NCBI GenBank assembly: GCA_002841355.1
Contig: PHFB01000005.1
Coordinates: 39,490-103,489, forward strand
DNA length: 64,000 bases
Origin: Actinobacteria bacterium HGW-Actinobacteria-1
GTDB lineage: Bacteria > Actinomycetota > Coriobacteriia > Anaerosomatales > Anaerosomataceae
Direction: 5' to 3'
Shown: one piece after another, positions 24,375 to 33,217 of the stretch
Layout of the letters: every line of letters starts with the position of its first letter
Position numbering within the stretch: position 1 is the stretch's first letter
Position numbers and translations under genes: made by a program
The notes under the pieces: generated by a model
The model's database searches: none
Seen by the model: only the letters and a program-made list of their open reading frames with translations
Told to the model about the DNA's origin: nothing

Positions 24375-25807
24375 ACGAGACTCCTGCCCAGAAACCCCGC
24401 CATAAGCCCTCGCGCGCGCCGCGCACGGCGATGCCCGAGCGCGATGCGCTTGAACGTGCCCGCGACTTCGACGAGGTCTCGCTCGGCTACTCCGAAGAGC
24501 AGGCGCTTGCCGAGGCGAACCGCTGCATCCAGTGCAAGAACCCCACGTGCATCGAAGGGTGCCCGGTCAACATCGACATCAAGTCCTTCATCGCTCGCAT
24601 CATCGACGGCGATTACGCCGGCGGCGTGTCGGTGCTCAAGGAGCGCAATGCACTTCCGGCCGTGTGCGGCCGCGTGTGCCCGCAGGAGGAGCAGTGCGAG
24701 GCCTCGTGCGTGCTCGCGCGCAAGGGCGAGCCGATCGCCATCGGGCGCCTCGAGCGCTGGCTCGGCGACTTCGACCTTGCGTGCGATCTGGAGCACCGCT
24801 GTGCGCCTGAGGTGGGCGAGCCGACCGGCAAGCGCGTGGCGGTCGTCGGCTCGGGCCCCGCGGGCCTCGCGTGCGCGGGCGAGCTGCGGCGCTTCGGCCA
24901 TGCGGTCACCATCTTCGAGTCGCTCCACGCGCCCGGTGGCGTTCTCACGTACGGAATCCCGGAGTTCCGGCTCCCCAAAGCGATCGTGCAAGCCGAGATT
25001 GAGATGCTCGGCGTCATGGGCGCGGAGCTCGTGACTGACATCGTCGTCGGCGCAACGCACACGCTCGACGAGCTCCTTGCCGAGGAGGGCTTCGACGCCG
25101 TCTTCGTCGGCAGCGGTGCGGGGCTGCCGCTCTTCCTCGGCATACCCGGTGAGAATCTGAATGGCGTCTACTCGGCAAACGAGTTCCTCACGCGGGTCAA
25201 TCTGATGAAGGCGTACGAATTCCCGAGCTACGACACGCCGGTGTGGCGCGGTCGCAAGGTCGCGGTCGTCGGCGGCGGCAACGTCGCGATGGACGCGGCG
25301 CGCACCGCTAAGCGCCTTGGTGCCGAGGAGGTCTTCCTGGTCTACCGGCGCTCCGAGGAGGAGATGCCTGCGCGGCGCGAGGAAGTGCACCATGCGAGAC
25401 AGGAGGGCATCGAGTTCAAGATGCTCTGCTCGCCGCAGGAGATCGTGGGGCATGACGGCTGGGTCACGGGCATGGTTGCCACCCGGATGGAGCTTGGCGA
25501 GCCCGACGCAAGCGGCCGGCGCGCGCCCGTGTGCGTGATGGACTCGGATTTCGTCATCGATTGCGACACGGTGATCGTGGCGCTTGGAACGCGCTCTAAC
25601 CCGCTCATCTCGCAGACGACACCCGATCTTGAGGTGACCTCACGCGGCTACATCGCCACCGACGAGAACGGGGCGACGAACAAGCCCGGCGTGTTCGCTG
25701 GTGGAGACATCGTGACCGGCTCGGCCACTGTCATCCTGGCGATGGGGGCGGGCAAGAAGGCCGCGCGCGCGATCGACAGCTGGCTGGGCGGGGCAGCCCG
25801 GGGCTAG
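24362..25807 (+). CDS. NfnB/SudA/GltA-type NADPH oxidoreductase subunit
   Basis: ATG 24362 has GGGAG six bases upstream, inside the previous gene. The 481-residue protein holds two N-terminal [4Fe-4S] motifs (CIQCKNPTCIEGCP and CGRVCPQEEQCEASC), a FAD loop (VAVVGSGPAGLACAGEL), the TYGIPEFRLPK motif, an NADPH loop (VAVVGGGNVAMDAARTAKRLG) and a final FAD motif (GVFAGGDIVTGSATV). It resembles the small subunit of glutamate synthase, but no GltB large subunit is near. The direct pairing with an NfnA-like gene points to NfnAB transhydrogenase or sulfide dehydrogenase. These two activities cannot be separated by sequence here. Confidence 0.88.
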   Translation: MPPLDETPAQKPRHKPSRAPRTAMPERDALERARDFDEVSLGYSEEQALAEANRCIQCKNPTCIEGCPVNIDIKSFIARIIDGDYAGGVSVLKERNALPAVCGRVCPQEEQCEASCVLARKGEPIAIGRLERWLGDFDLACDLEHRCAPEVGEPTGKRVAVVGSGPAGLACAGELRRFGHAVTIFESLHAPGGVLTYGIPEFRLPKAIVQAEIEMLGVMGAELVTDIVVGATHTLDELLAEEGFDAVFVGSGAGLPLFLGIPGENLNGVYSANEFLTRVNLMKAYEFPSYDTPVWRGRKVAVVGGGNVAMDAARTAKRLGAEEVFLVYRRSEEEMPARREEVHHARQEGIEFKMLCSPQEIVGHDGWVTGMVATRMELGEPDASGRRAPVCVMDSDFVIDCDTVIVALGTRSNPLISQTTPDLEVTSRGYIATDENGATNKPGVFAGGDIVTGSATVILAMGAGKKAARAIDSWLGGAARG

Positions 25808-25985
25808 GCGGCAACCGTCGGACCGTCGGCGTTGTCGGCGGGTGGTGTCCGAGCGGCGTTTGCGGCGACAAGCGGGTGCGCTGCGCCACGCGAAGCGCTT
25901 GGATTGCAGACCGACATCACGCCTCGCTGCGGCGTCCAAGACAGTCCTTCGGCAACTCTTGCGCTCCAAGCGGCGTCTAGCGCTC

Positions 25986-26009
25986 ACGAACGGTATTCTC
26001 GCCGTTCGT
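25986..26009. promoter_or_regulatory. inverted repeat ACGAACGG-N8-CCGTTCGT before the LytTR regulator
   Basis: Two perfect 8-base arms lie four bases before a TATACT -10 box (26014-26019) and cover the place where a -35 should be. This looks like an operator for a repressor or activator of the LytTR response-regulator gene. The 273-base gap 25808-26080 shows nothing else that I can support. Confidence 0.45.
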
Positions 26010-26013
26010 CAGG

Positions 26014-26019
26014 TATACT
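26014..26019 (+). promoter_or_regulatory. -10 box (TATACT) of the LytTR regulator gene
   Basis: TATACT lies 62 bases before the ATG, with no recognisable -35 at the correct distance, in keeping with control through the adjacent inverted repeat. Confidence 0.5.
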
Positions 26020-26080
26020 ATGGTTCTGATATGTCCCTCAGTGCATTTCATGATGAGAAGGACACCGCTGGGAGGCGCGA

Positions 26081-26821
26081 ATGGAAGCGATAAACGTCCT
26101 GTGCGTCGATGACGACGTCTCCATCGTCGAGATGATCAAGATGGGCCTCGAGGCCGACGGGATGAACGTTCTCTCGGCGGGTGATGGCGCGGAAGCGCTC
26201 GAGGTGCTTCAGGCAGAGCCGGTGGACGTCGTGCTCCTCGACATCATGATGCCGCGAGTGGACGGCTGGATGGCTCTCATGGAGATCCGGAACAACCCGC
26301 TCACCGCAGATATCCCGGTCATTATGCTCACCGCCAAGACCCAGGACCTCGCCAAGATCCTGGCGTTCAAGCAGGGCGTGCAGCAGTACGTGACCAAGCC
26401 GTTCAACCTCATGGAACTTTCGGCGCGCGTGCGCAGCCTCGTTCGCAACCGACCGCGGCCCCAGGCCGCTGGTGTTGGCAGCGAGACTGACTTTCGCAAG
26501 CTCGCTGTTCGCAAGGGTGGTCGCACGGTGCTGCTCAATATCGATGATATCGTGTACATCTCGGCGAAGAACAAGTCCACGTACGTGCACACGTACGAGA
26601 ATCAGTACCTGGTGGACCTTACGCTCACCGAGTTGGAAGGCAAGCTCTCCAAGGAGAGCTTCGAGCGTGTACACCGCTCGTACATGATCAACCTGAACAA
26701 GGTGAAGGAGATCCTGCGCGTCGACGGTGCGTACGTGGTCGTCGTGACCGACCGAGACGAGACGCAGATTCCGGTGGCGCGCCGACAGGTGCGTGACTTC
26801 AGGGGATCGGTGGGCATCTGA
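26081..26821 (+). CDS. LytTR-family response regulator
   Basis: The 246-residue protein has a receiver domain (1-125) with the acidic pair at D10-D12, phospho-acceptor D54 (VVLLDIMMP), T84 and K106 (YVTKPFNL). After a linker rich in Arg and Pro comes a LytTR DNA-binding domain (about 145-243) with VYISAKNKSTYVHTYENQYLV, seen as IDDIVYISAKNKS and the RVHRSYMINLNKV motif. LytTR regulators control surface proteins, bacteriocins and cell-wall enzymes. No cognate kinase adjoins. Its stop shares its last base with the start of the surface-protein gene downstream, so it likely controls this locus. Confidence 0.92.
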   Translation: MEAINVLCVDDDVSIVEMIKMGLEADGMNVLSAGDGAEALEVLQAEPVDVVLLDIMMPRVDGWMALMEIRNNPLTADIPVIMLTAKTQDLAKILAFKQGVQQYVTKPFNLMELSARVRSLVRNRPRPQAAGVGSETDFRKLAVRKGGRTVLLNIDDIVYISAKNKSTYVHTYENQYLVDLTLTELEGKLSKESFERVHRSYMINLNKVKEILRVDGAYVVVVTDRDETQIPVARRQVRDFRGSVGI

Positions 26822-27882
26822 TGCTGCGCCGCAAGTGTGCGGTTCTTGTCATCGTCATGCTCGCCTCGGCACTCCTTCTGCCGACACCTGCGCTTGCCGA
26901 GCGAACCCTCGCGCTGTCTACGGGTACGTTCGACTTCAATGTCGCAGCGGGCCAGACGGCGAAGGGCTCCGTTCTTGTCATGAACTCCGGCGACGAGCCG
27001 CTTGAGGTGCTCGTCTACGCCGGCAATCAGGTGGTCGACGCCGACGGCACCGTGCGTTTCATCGTTCCGACACCGGGCGGGGGACAGACGCTCGACAATC
27101 CGTCGTCCTGGATGCGTCTTGACCTGGGGGAGTCGGTGAAGTCGGCCGGCAACGTGCCCTTCATCGAGCTGGCGGCAGGGCAGCGCTCTCCCGTCGAGTT
27201 CGAGTTCACGGTGCCCGACGGCGTGCCGCCCGGAGACTATCAGATCATGCTGTTCTTCGAGATGAGCATGCCTCCGAAGACCCAGGACCAAGCGCAGGCC
27301 ACGGTCAGCGGCAGGCTCGCCTCGCGAATTCACATTCGTGTTGAAGGCGAGGTCGTGCAGCGCCTGGAGATCAAGCCGTTCTACGTCCGCGGCTTCGTCC
27401 TGGGCAGCACGATTCCGTACACGCTGATGCTGCAGAACTCGGGCAACGTCGATTCGGTTGCCAGCGCGAAAGTGACCGTGTCCTCGACCTCGGGTCGAGA
27501 GGTGATGAGCTCATCGCTTCTATCCTCGACGACCGTCTACGCGCGGTCGAACACCGAGACCTCCGGAGTGCTCGCGCCGACGGGAACGCTCTTCGGCAAG
27601 TACACGGTGAAGGTGGATGTCGAGTACCCGCGGGAAGGAACCTCCACGGTTCCGCCCGAGATCCTGTCCGAGACGCGCACGGTGTGGGCGATACCGCTCT
27701 GGTTCGCGATCGGCGTAGTAGTTGTCGTCGGCGGGCTCGCGATCTGGGCTTCGTGGCGCCAGGCTGTGAAGGCCGCCGAGCGCAAAGCGAACGCGCGTCG
27801 GGCTACCCGGCGTACGAGACGAACGGATCTTTCCGAGACAAACGGAGATCCGGCTTCGGATCAGTCCAGCGACACCGAGTAG
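26821..27882 (+). CDS. WxLIP-like (DUF916-like) surface protein with C-terminal membrane anchor
   Basis: The 353-residue protein has a Sec signal (about 1-26, ending PALA). An Ig-like domain follows (FDFNVAAGQTAKGSVLVMNSGDEPLEVLVYAGN, visible as the repeated AAGQTAKGSVLVMN and EPLEVLVYA strands), then an N-x-PSSWMRL segment, a second beta domain (VLGSTIPYTLMLQNSGNV), one transmembrane helix (about 288-309) and a basic cytoplasmic tail. This domain order (two beta domains, membrane helix, basic tail, about 350 residues) is that of DUF916/DUF3324 WxL-interacting proteins of Firmicutes. The assignment is by architecture and weak motif likeness, not by a search. It overlaps the LytTR stop by one base. 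Confidence 0.65.
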   Translation: MLRRKCAVLVIVMLASALLLPTPALAERTLALSTGTFDFNVAAGQTAKGSVLVMNSGDEPLEVLVYAGNQVVDADGTVRFIVPTPGGGQTLDNPSSWMRLDLGESVKSAGNVPFIELAAGQRSPVEFEFTVPDGVPPGDYQIMLFFEMSMPPKTQDQAQATVSGRLASRIHIRVEGEVVQRLEIKPFYVRGFVLGSTIPYTLMLQNSGNVDSVASAKVTVSSTSGREVMSSSLLSSTTVYARSNTETSGVLAPTGTLFGKYTVKVDVEYPREGTSTVPPEILSETRTVWAIPLWFAIGVVVVVGGLAIWASWRQAVKAAERKANARRATRRTRRTDLSETNGDPASDQSSDTE

Positions 27883-28166
27883 GCGGTCGTCCCGGAGGGC
27901 AGCTCGACCGCGGTGCCGGTCGTGCGAGCGCCACTGATCGAGACCACGCCGTGTCCGGTCTCGCACGTGAGCAGCCATGGAGTGTTCGCATAGACCACGA
28001 CGTGGGCCTCATCCGCTACGGTCACGGAGGCGCACGCGTTCACAGTCGCACTTACCTGCACGGATCCGGACTGGCTCCCCGTCCCACCAAGCGCGGGGGC
28101 CGCAATCGCTATCGTCAGCGTGACGGCTGCTGCCAGTGCGGTGATCCTGAACGTCGGCCGTAGCAT
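27861..28166 (-). CDS. small secreted beta-rich protein, copy 1
   Basis: I choose ATG 28166, nine bases after GGGGAG; a TTG three codons earlier is too close. The 101-residue product has a signal peptide (LRPTFRITALAAAVTLTIAIAAPALG) and a mature part of beta strands with GSQSGSVQVSATVNACASVTV. This opening resembles the secreted protein at 28376-28780 (SGSVTVTATVNPQMEISV), so the two are probably paralogues. Two cysteines (ATVNAC and WLLTCET) may pair. It overlaps the convergent DUF916-like gene by 22 bases. Function unknown; a surface-associated partner is likely. Confidence 0.65.
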   Translation of the reverse strand: MLRPTFRITALAAAVTLTIAIAAPALGGTGSQSGSVQVSATVNACASVTVADEAHVVVYANTPWLLTCETGHGVVSISGARTTGTAVELPSGTTAYSVSLD

Positions 28167-28215
28167 GGTGATCAACTCCCCGAGGTGGGCCTCTCATCCA
28201 CACTATCGGGAGTGA

Positions 28216-28259
28216 ACGGTCGGTACATTAGGATAAACGGACGACCGTACCGCTTATCC
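28216..28259. promoter_or_regulatory. nested inverted repeats upstream of secreted protein copy 1
   Basis: ACGGTCG (28216-28222) pairs with CGACCGT (28242-28248), and GGATAA (28231-28236) with TTATCC (28254-28259), the two dyads overlapping. They lie 50-90 bases before ATG 28166. The interlocked arms could alternate as RNA structures or be two operators. Confidence 0.3.
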
Positions 28260-28324
28260 GACGAATGGAGCCCCTGGTAATCGCTCACAGTCCGCTGACG
28301 AACGGATATCGGGCTCTCTGGAGC

Positions 28325-28358
28325 ACAACAAAAGGCCCGCGCCAATGGCGCGGGCCTT
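28325..28358 (-). terminator. intrinsic terminator of the secreted protein gene (copy 2)
   Basis: A perfect 12-base stem (AAGGCCCGCGCC / GGCGCGGGCCTT) with a 3-base loop lies 18 bases after the stop at 28376. On the minus strand it is followed by TTTTGTTGT. Confidence 0.88.
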
Positions 28359-28375
28359 GTTGGTGCAGTGCGAGA

Positions 28376-28780
28376 TTACTGGCTGATCGTGTAGAGCACA
28401 GAACCGGAGACGTCGGTGCCGGCGTCGACCGTCCAGTCGACCGTACCGGACACGGTGTCAGTCTTGCTCAGGTTGCCGCCCTTGCCCCATGCATCGGTGG
28501 TGCCGACGGTGCTCGAAAGCGTGGTGAAGGTGCCCTTGGTGACAGCGGCGGTCAGGAACGCGTCCTTGTTCGACCTGCCCGTGACGGTAACGTCGACGGA
28601 GTTCGGGGTCAGCGGATCGATGCCGCCGGACATGACTGCCGTAGCGGGAACCGAGATCTCCATCTGCGGGTTGACGGTCGCGGTAACCGTGACCGAACCG
28701 GACGTGGCCGCGCCGGCGTAAGCCACGAGACCGAACACAAGACCCATTACCACTACCGCGATCAACATCGTCCTCTTCAT
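28376..28780 (-). CDS. small secreted beta-rich protein, copy 2
   Basis: ATG 28780 has AAGGAG six bases before. The 134-residue product has a signal peptide (KRTMLIAVVVMGLVFGLVAYAGA) and a mature all-beta domain: SGSVTVTATVNPQMEISVPATAV, seen here as VTVTATVNPQMEISVP, then VDVTVTGRSNKDAFL, VSGTVDWTVDAG and a last strand VLYTIS. It lacks cysteines. The protein shares its opening motif with the one at 27861-28166, and the last strand resembles the end of the large surface protein next door (EIVYTVV). It has its own strong terminator and an upstream CRP/FNR-like element, so it may be highly and conditionally expressed. No LPXTG or anchor is seen. Confidence 0.7.
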   Translation of the reverse strand: MKRTMLIAVVVMGLVFGLVAYAGAATSGSVTVTATVNPQMEISVPATAVMSGGIDPLTPNSVDVTVTGRSNKDAFLTAAVTKGTFTTLSSTVGTTDAWGKGGNLSKTDTVSGTVDWTVDAGTDVSGSVLYTISQ

Positions 28781-28861
28781 GTCGTTCTCCTTCTTGTTGA
28801 ATCTTCTCCCCTGAGGGGCTGTCATCCAGTTTCTGTGGCTGCTTTCAGCCTCTGGTATCTC

Positions 28862-28931
28862 ATATCGGGTTCTGCGACACCCCGATGTAGAGCCGGTTGC
28901 CGTACGGCGGAATAGTGTGACAGGCGGCACA
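28862..28931 (-). promoter_or_regulatory. 70-base element copy A with CRP/FNR-like dyad (28916-28931)
   Basis: Bases 28916-28931 read TGTGA-CAGGCG-GCACA, nine of ten matches to the CRP half-site pair TGTGA-N6-TCACA. On the minus strand the next 17 bases also match copy B (29 of 33 identical over the first 33), and a CCCGATAT block closes the element at exactly the same distance as in copy B. It lies 82-151 bases before ATG 28780. The closing block plus following bases (TATGAG) could be the -10 of a class I activated promoter. Confidence 0.5.
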
Positions 28932-28957
28932 GGGGTGGGATGAAAGGCGGCTGACCA

Positions 28958-31648
28958 TTAGTGCGTCACGACCGTGTAGACGATCTCTGCCTGGTATGCA
29001 CCCGGCGTAGTGTCCCAGGGGACGTCGATGGTCACGGTGTCCGTGTAGTTGCTCGTTCCGCCTCCGACACCGAACATGTTCGCGAACGTGCCGCTGAGGC
29101 CTATCTGGCCGCTTGCTCCGCTCGTGCTCTTGAGGAGGTCGAACGTCACATTCGACTTGACCTGTACGCCCAGGCCGCTTGCTGAGTAGGGGATACCAGG
29201 ATTCACGGCACCGAAGTCGATCGTGTTCTCGGAGAGTGTGAGCTCTACCCACGGCGCGCCCGGGACCGCATGGAAGGTCGCTTCTCTCGTGGCGATCGGC
29301 ATTCCATCCAAGGTCGCCCACGCAACGGTAAGGCGATACGTGCCGTCGTAGAGTAGGTTGCGGTTGGTGACGGACCAGGAGTTCATCGTCAGACCATTCG
29401 GGGCGCCCACGTTCAGGCCGCTGACCTGTGACGAGTACCCTGCACCTGATCCGTAGAGCGCCCAGGAGCCGTCAGGTGCAACGTAGGCATCGCCAGCGTC
29501 GAAGACGTCGTCGGCGTTCTGGTCCCACCAGATAACGTAGGTCGCCTGTGTGTTCGCCAGAGCAACGAAGCCGCTGTTCTCGAACGTTGCCGATACCGTG
29601 ATCGTTGAATCGATCGTGTCACCGCCTGATGCGGAGAGTGCTGTCACCGACGCTTTGAATCCAACGTAGAACGGCTCACTCGTGATGGCGACTCCGCTGC
29701 TATTGAGCAGCGTGACCGTCCACGTGCCGGTGGGCGCGTTGTTGGCGATGTTGTACGAAGCCTGGGCGATGCCGGCGGTGTCGACATTGACCGGGTTCGA
29801 GGTCGTGCTGACGCCGCTTGGATTGGTCCAACGGAACATGACCTGTGAGCCCGAGGACAAGCCCATCCCTCGTGCGTACACGCGATCACCAAGAGCGAAC
29901 GTATCCTGCGGTGTTCCGAACCCGCTGATGCCGAACGTCACGAGCGAGCTCACCAGTGTGCGGTCGGTGGCGCTGCCTGTGGAGCCGGAGAACGACCCGG
30001 TCACAGTAGCGATGTCGACGCTGCCTGCGGCGGCGGCCGACGGCACCGTGACCCGAACGACTATCGTGGCCGAGCCGCCGAATGGAGGGAGCGTCACCGA
30101 GGTGATCGGCGTCGATCCGTCCTCGGCATACAGACGCGCTGTCCAGCCGAGCGACGACGTGACCGACAGGTCGACCGTGCGGGTATCGGACCAGCTGTTG
30201 GTGACCGTGTGACGGTAGATAACCGACGTTCCAGCGCCCGCGGGTGAGGCATTGTCCGGTGTGATCGTGATCGGCTGGCGTGCCACGGTGGTGTCATAGC
30301 CCTTGGTCTTCATGCTTGGCGAGCCGACGACCTGCGCGTTGATGGTGGTGATGTTCTGCGTTCCGATGACGGCTCCGAGTGGGACCTGGACTTTGACCGT
30401 GAGTCCGATCGACGCACGCGCTGCTAGCGTCACCTGTGTGACCTGCGTCGTGCCCGAGGCGTCGTACAGATACGTCGGCCAGCCCTTGTCCGAGCTGACG
30501 GAGACGTTCACCGTGCGCGTCACGTCGGTGTTGTTCACGACCATGTTGTCGTACGAGATGGTTCCGCCAGGTGCCATCGTTCCCGAGCGGTCCGGAACGA
30601 CGAGCACGGGGCCAACGGTCGTCAGGTCGGTCGCAGTGCCGCTGACGGCGGTTTCGGTCACGTGCGTCGCTGTAACGGTGAGCGTGTCCTTCACGCCGTC
30701 CGCGGCGTTGGCGGGCACGACGAGAGAGACGACGACCTCAAGAGATGCTCCGGGAGCCAGCGTGACCGCATTGATGAGTTGCCCGTTGTCCACGCGGCGA
30801 ATCTCGGTCGTCCAACCTTTGGAGGAGTGGGCGATCAGGTCGTAGGTGCTCGTGAGGTTGCCCGTGTTGGTGATGGTGTGAGCGTAGGTCACGGTCACTC
30901 CGGCCGATGTGCCGGTGCTGCGGTTGGGTGTCACGGTGACCCCGTAGCGGCGGAGGGCGACGAGGTCGGTGTTGTCCTTCGCGCTACCGAGCGTCGAGCT
31001 GAACTGCATGATGATCGGGGTACCCGCTGCAACGCCGAGGGCAGCCCAGGTGATCCGACCCTCGAACTGGACGCCGCCGCCCTCGCCGGCACCGTCGATG
31101 GCTCCGGCAGGTACTGCGACCTGTGTCGACCAGCTGCCTGCAGGTCTGCCGCTGTCCCCGGGCATCGGATCGCCCATGGCGGCGTTCGCCGGTGCGTACG
31201 CGTAGAGCGTGGCACCGCTGTACGAGTTGCCGCCGCTGAGGCCGTAGCGGAGAACGAAGTCGCCTGTTCCAAGTCGGCTGTCGCCGCCCTTGTCGATGAA
31301 GACGAGGTACTCGGGCGCGCCACCGCCTGTTGCGGATGCCCGTCGAATGTAGTGGTAGAGGTACGTGGAGTCGTAGGTGGCAGCGACCACAGCGAGATCG
31401 ATGTTCGAGTTGCTCGCGTCGCCCGTGGGATCGTAGACACAGTTACCGGCATCCTCGAACACCGGCGCCCAATCGGCGAACATTTCGTCGACGGCGATCG
31501 TGGTGCTCACGAGTGCGCTTGTGGGAGCCACCGGGACAAGAAGCGCGACCGCCAGTAGAACGCAAAGATACCGAGAGTGGCGATTCTTCCGCCCACTCCC
31601 GGCACGCTGGTCCCTCGTGTGCGAGGTATGCGTTCTGGTCAGTGTCAT
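28958..31648 (-). CDS. large exported surface protein with three NEW3-like repeats
   Basis: I start at ATG 31648 (GGGAAG six bases upstream); the longer frame has no signal. The 896-residue protein has a signal (about 18-42), a DOMON/family-9-like beta domain (about 45-240, EYLVFIDKGGDSRLGTGDFVLRY region), then three tandem repeats of roughly 95 residues marked by KGWTTEIRR / KGWPTYLYD / LGWTARLYA, each followed by a VTL-x-VPxxA-xG pattern. Two further beta domains follow, and the C-terminal domain (ENTIDFGAVNPG, ending EIVYTVV) resembles WxL-type or fimbrial-like surface modules. No membrane anchor or sortase motif is visible, so attachment must be by binding. It carries an upstream CRP-like element. 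Function is unknown; adhesion or structure is inferred. Confidence 0.75.
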   Translation of the reverse strand: MTLTRTHTSHTRDQRAGSGRKNRHSRYLCVLLAVALLVPVAPTSALVSTTIAVDEMFADWAPVFEDAGNCVYDPTGDASNSNIDLAVVAATYDSTYLYHYIRRASATGGGAPEYLVFIDKGGDSRLGTGDFVLRYGLSGGNSYSGATLYAYAPANAAMGDPMPGDSGRPAGSWSTQVAVPAGAIDGAGEGGGVQFEGRITWAALGVAAGTPIIMQFSSTLGSAKDNTDLVALRRYGVTVTPNRSTGTSAGVTVTYAHTITNTGNLTSTYDLIAHSSKGWTTEIRRVDNGQLINAVTLAPGASLEVVVSLVVPANAADGVKDTLTVTATHVTETAVSGTATDLTTVGPVLVVPDRSGTMAPGGTISYDNMVVNNTDVTRTVNVSVSSDKGWPTYLYDASGTTQVTQVTLAARASIGLTVKVQVPLGAVIGTQNITTINAQVVGSPSMKTKGYDTTVARQPITITPDNASPAGAGTSVIYRHTVTNSWSDTRTVDLSVTSSLGWTARLYAEDGSTPITSVTLPPFGGSATIVVRVTVPSAAAAGSVDIATVTGSFSGSTGSATDRTLVSSLVTFGISGFGTPQDTFALGDRVYARGMGLSSGSQVMFRWTNPSGVSTTSNPVNVDTAGIAQASYNIANNAPTGTWTVTLLNSSGVAITSEPFYVGFKASVTALSASGGDTIDSTITVSATFENSGFVALANTQATYVIWWDQNADDVFDAGDAYVAPDGSWALYGSGAGYSSQVSGLNVGAPNGLTMNSWSVTNRNLLYDGTYRLTVAWATLDGMPIATREATFHAVPGAPWVELTLSENTIDFGAVNPGIPYSASGLGVQVKSNVTFDLLKSTSGASGQIGLSGTFANMFGVGGGTSNYTDTVTIDVPWDTTPGAYQAEIVYTVVTH

Positions 31649-31718
31649 ATCCGCTTCCCAGGCGCCCGCGGAGATGTGTTTCCGATCGCGAGGGCCGGCC
31701 AGGGTGTCACAATATCGT

Positions 31719-31788
31719 ATATCGGGACGAACACGGCCCCTGACCAGCGGTTTCCGCCGTTCGGCGTCATAGTGTGACGGGCGGCACA
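31719..31788 (-). promoter_or_regulatory. 70-base element copy B with CRP/FNR-like dyad (31773-31788)
   Basis: TGTGA-CGGGCG-GCACA at 31773-31788 differs from copy A by one base, and the CCCGATAT end block sits at the same spacing. It lies 71-140 bases before ATG 31648 of the large surface protein. The middle part differs in sequence but keeps a CGCCG...CGGCG hairpin-like core in both copies. Confidence 0.5.
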
Positions 31789-31837
31789 ATGCCGAGCTGA
31801 ACGGTGCGTTTATGCGCGACGCTCGCCCTGTCGGCGG

Positions 31838-33202
31838 CTAGTTCCTCAAGCTCCCAAGCGGCGCCGGCACCCGCCCGCCTCGGCGAACCAGCCGTGTGCC
31901 CGCCCAGCCGTTCACGGACATCACGGGCGCGTGTCCGAGCAGTCCGCCGAACGACACGTGGTCGCCGACCCCCTTGCCGGGCACGGGAATCAGCCGCGCC
32001 GCGGTGGTCTTCGAGTTGATGACGCCGATGGCGCACGCATCCGAGATGACGGCGGCGATCGTCTCGGCGGGTGTATCGCCGGGGATGGCGATCATGTCGA
32101 GGCCCACAGAGCATACCGACATCATCGCTTCGAGCTTCTCAAGCGTGAGGGCACCACACTCGACCGCGCGAACCATGCCCATGTCCTCCGAGACCGGGAT
32201 GAATGCGCCGGAGAGGCCGCCGATGGAGCTCGTGCCCATCGCGCCACCCTTCTTGACGGCGTCGTTCAGCAGCGCGAGCGCGGTGGTGGTGCCGGGACCG
32301 CCACAGCGACCGACACCGATCGCTTCGAGGATCTCGGCGACCGAATCGCCCTCGGCAGGCGTTGGCGCCAGCGACAGGTCGACGATGCCCATCGTCACGC
32401 CGAGGCGTCGAGCGGCCTCGCGGGCGACGAGTTCACCGGCACGCGTGATCTTGAAGGACGTCGCCTTGATGGCCTCGGCGACGGCGGTGAGGTCCGCCTC
32501 ATCGGGAAGCGAGCGCACGACCGCGTTCACGACGCCCGGTCCCGAGATGCCTACGTTCACGACGACATCCGCCTCGCCGGAGCCATGTACGGCGCCAGCC
32601 ATGAACGGGTTGTCTTCCACCATGTTGCAGAACACGACGAGCTTCGCGCAGCCGAGACCATCGCGGTCCGCGGTCGCCTCGGCGGTGGCTTTGATGGTGT
32701 CGGCCATGAGCATGACCGCGTCCATGTTGATGCCCGCGCGCGTGGATGCCACGTTCACCGAGCCGCAGACGCGCTCGGTTGCCGCCAGCGCCGAGGGGAG
32801 CGAGTCGATGACGAGCTGGTCGCCCCGGCCGATCCCCTTTTGCACGAGCGCTGAGAACCCTCCGATGAAGTCGACGCCGATCTCGTGCGCGGCGCGATCC
32901 ATCGCGAGTGCGATTGGCGTGAGGTCGGGGCCCGCGCACGAGGCGATCTCGGCGATGGGCGTGACCGAGATGCGCTTGTTCACGATCGGGATGCCGAATT
33001 CGCGCTCGATGCTCTCACAGGTGGGGACGAGGTTCTCGGCAGCGCTCATGAGGCGGTCGTACACCCGGGCGGCGATCGAGGACGCATCGCCTGCCGCGCA
33101 GTCTGAGAGCGACACGCCAAGCGTCACGGTACGGATGTCGAGGTTCTGCTGCGTCACCATCGTGACGGTCTCGGCGATCTCCTCGGGACTGATATCAAGC
33201 AT
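31838..33202 (-). CDS. UPF0210 (PFL-like, DUF711) family protein
   Basis: The 454-residue protein matches UPF0210/DUF711 throughout: [13 protein letters not shown], the [12 protein letters not shown] segment, [44 protein letters not shown] (seen as [11 protein letters not shown] and [12 protein letters not shown]), [33 protein letters not shown] and [14 protein letters not shown]. Structures of the family resemble glycyl-radical PFL-type barrels, but the glycyl-radical site is lacking and the function is unknown. The ACT-domain gene just upstream is its constant partner in many anaerobes and streptococci. The two are 15 bases apart. Confidence 0.92.
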   Translation of the reverse strand: MLDISPEEIAETVTMVTQQNLDIRTVTLGVSLSDCAAGDASSIAARVYDRLMSAAENLVPTCESIEREFGIPIVNKRISVTPIAEIASCAGPDLTPIALAMDRAAHEIGVDFIGGFSALVQKGIGRGDQLVIDSLPSALAATERVCGSVNVASTRAGINMDAVMLMADTIKATAEATADRDGLGCAKLVVFCNMVEDNPFMAGAVHGSGEADVVVNVGISGPGVVNAVVRSLPDEADLTAVAEAIKATSFKITRAGELVAREAARRLGVTMGIVDLSLAPTPAEGDSVAEILEAIGVGRCGGPGTTTALALLNDAVKKGGAMGTSSIGGLSGAFIPVSEDMGMVRAVECGALTLEKLEAMMSVCSVGLDMIAIPGDTPAETIAAVISDACAIGVINSKTTAARLIPVPGKGVGDHVSFGGLLGHAPVMSVNGWAGTRLVRRGGRVPAPLGSLRN

Positions 33203-33217
33203 CTTCAGGCCTCCGGC

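Noticed and set aside
28862..28931. c-di-GMP (GEMM) or another known riboswitch at the paired elements.
   Set aside because: I compared the conserved bases of several riboswitch classes from memory and none fits. The CRP-like dyad is the more specific match.
28860..28958. A 32-codon minus-strand frame starting at the stop of the large surface protein and containing one CAACH heme-like motif.
   Set aside because: The second copy of the element (31719-31788) keeps the DNA pattern but breaks the motif (CAARH), third codon positions are conserved, and no ribosome site precedes it. A DNA or RNA regulatory element explains both copies better.
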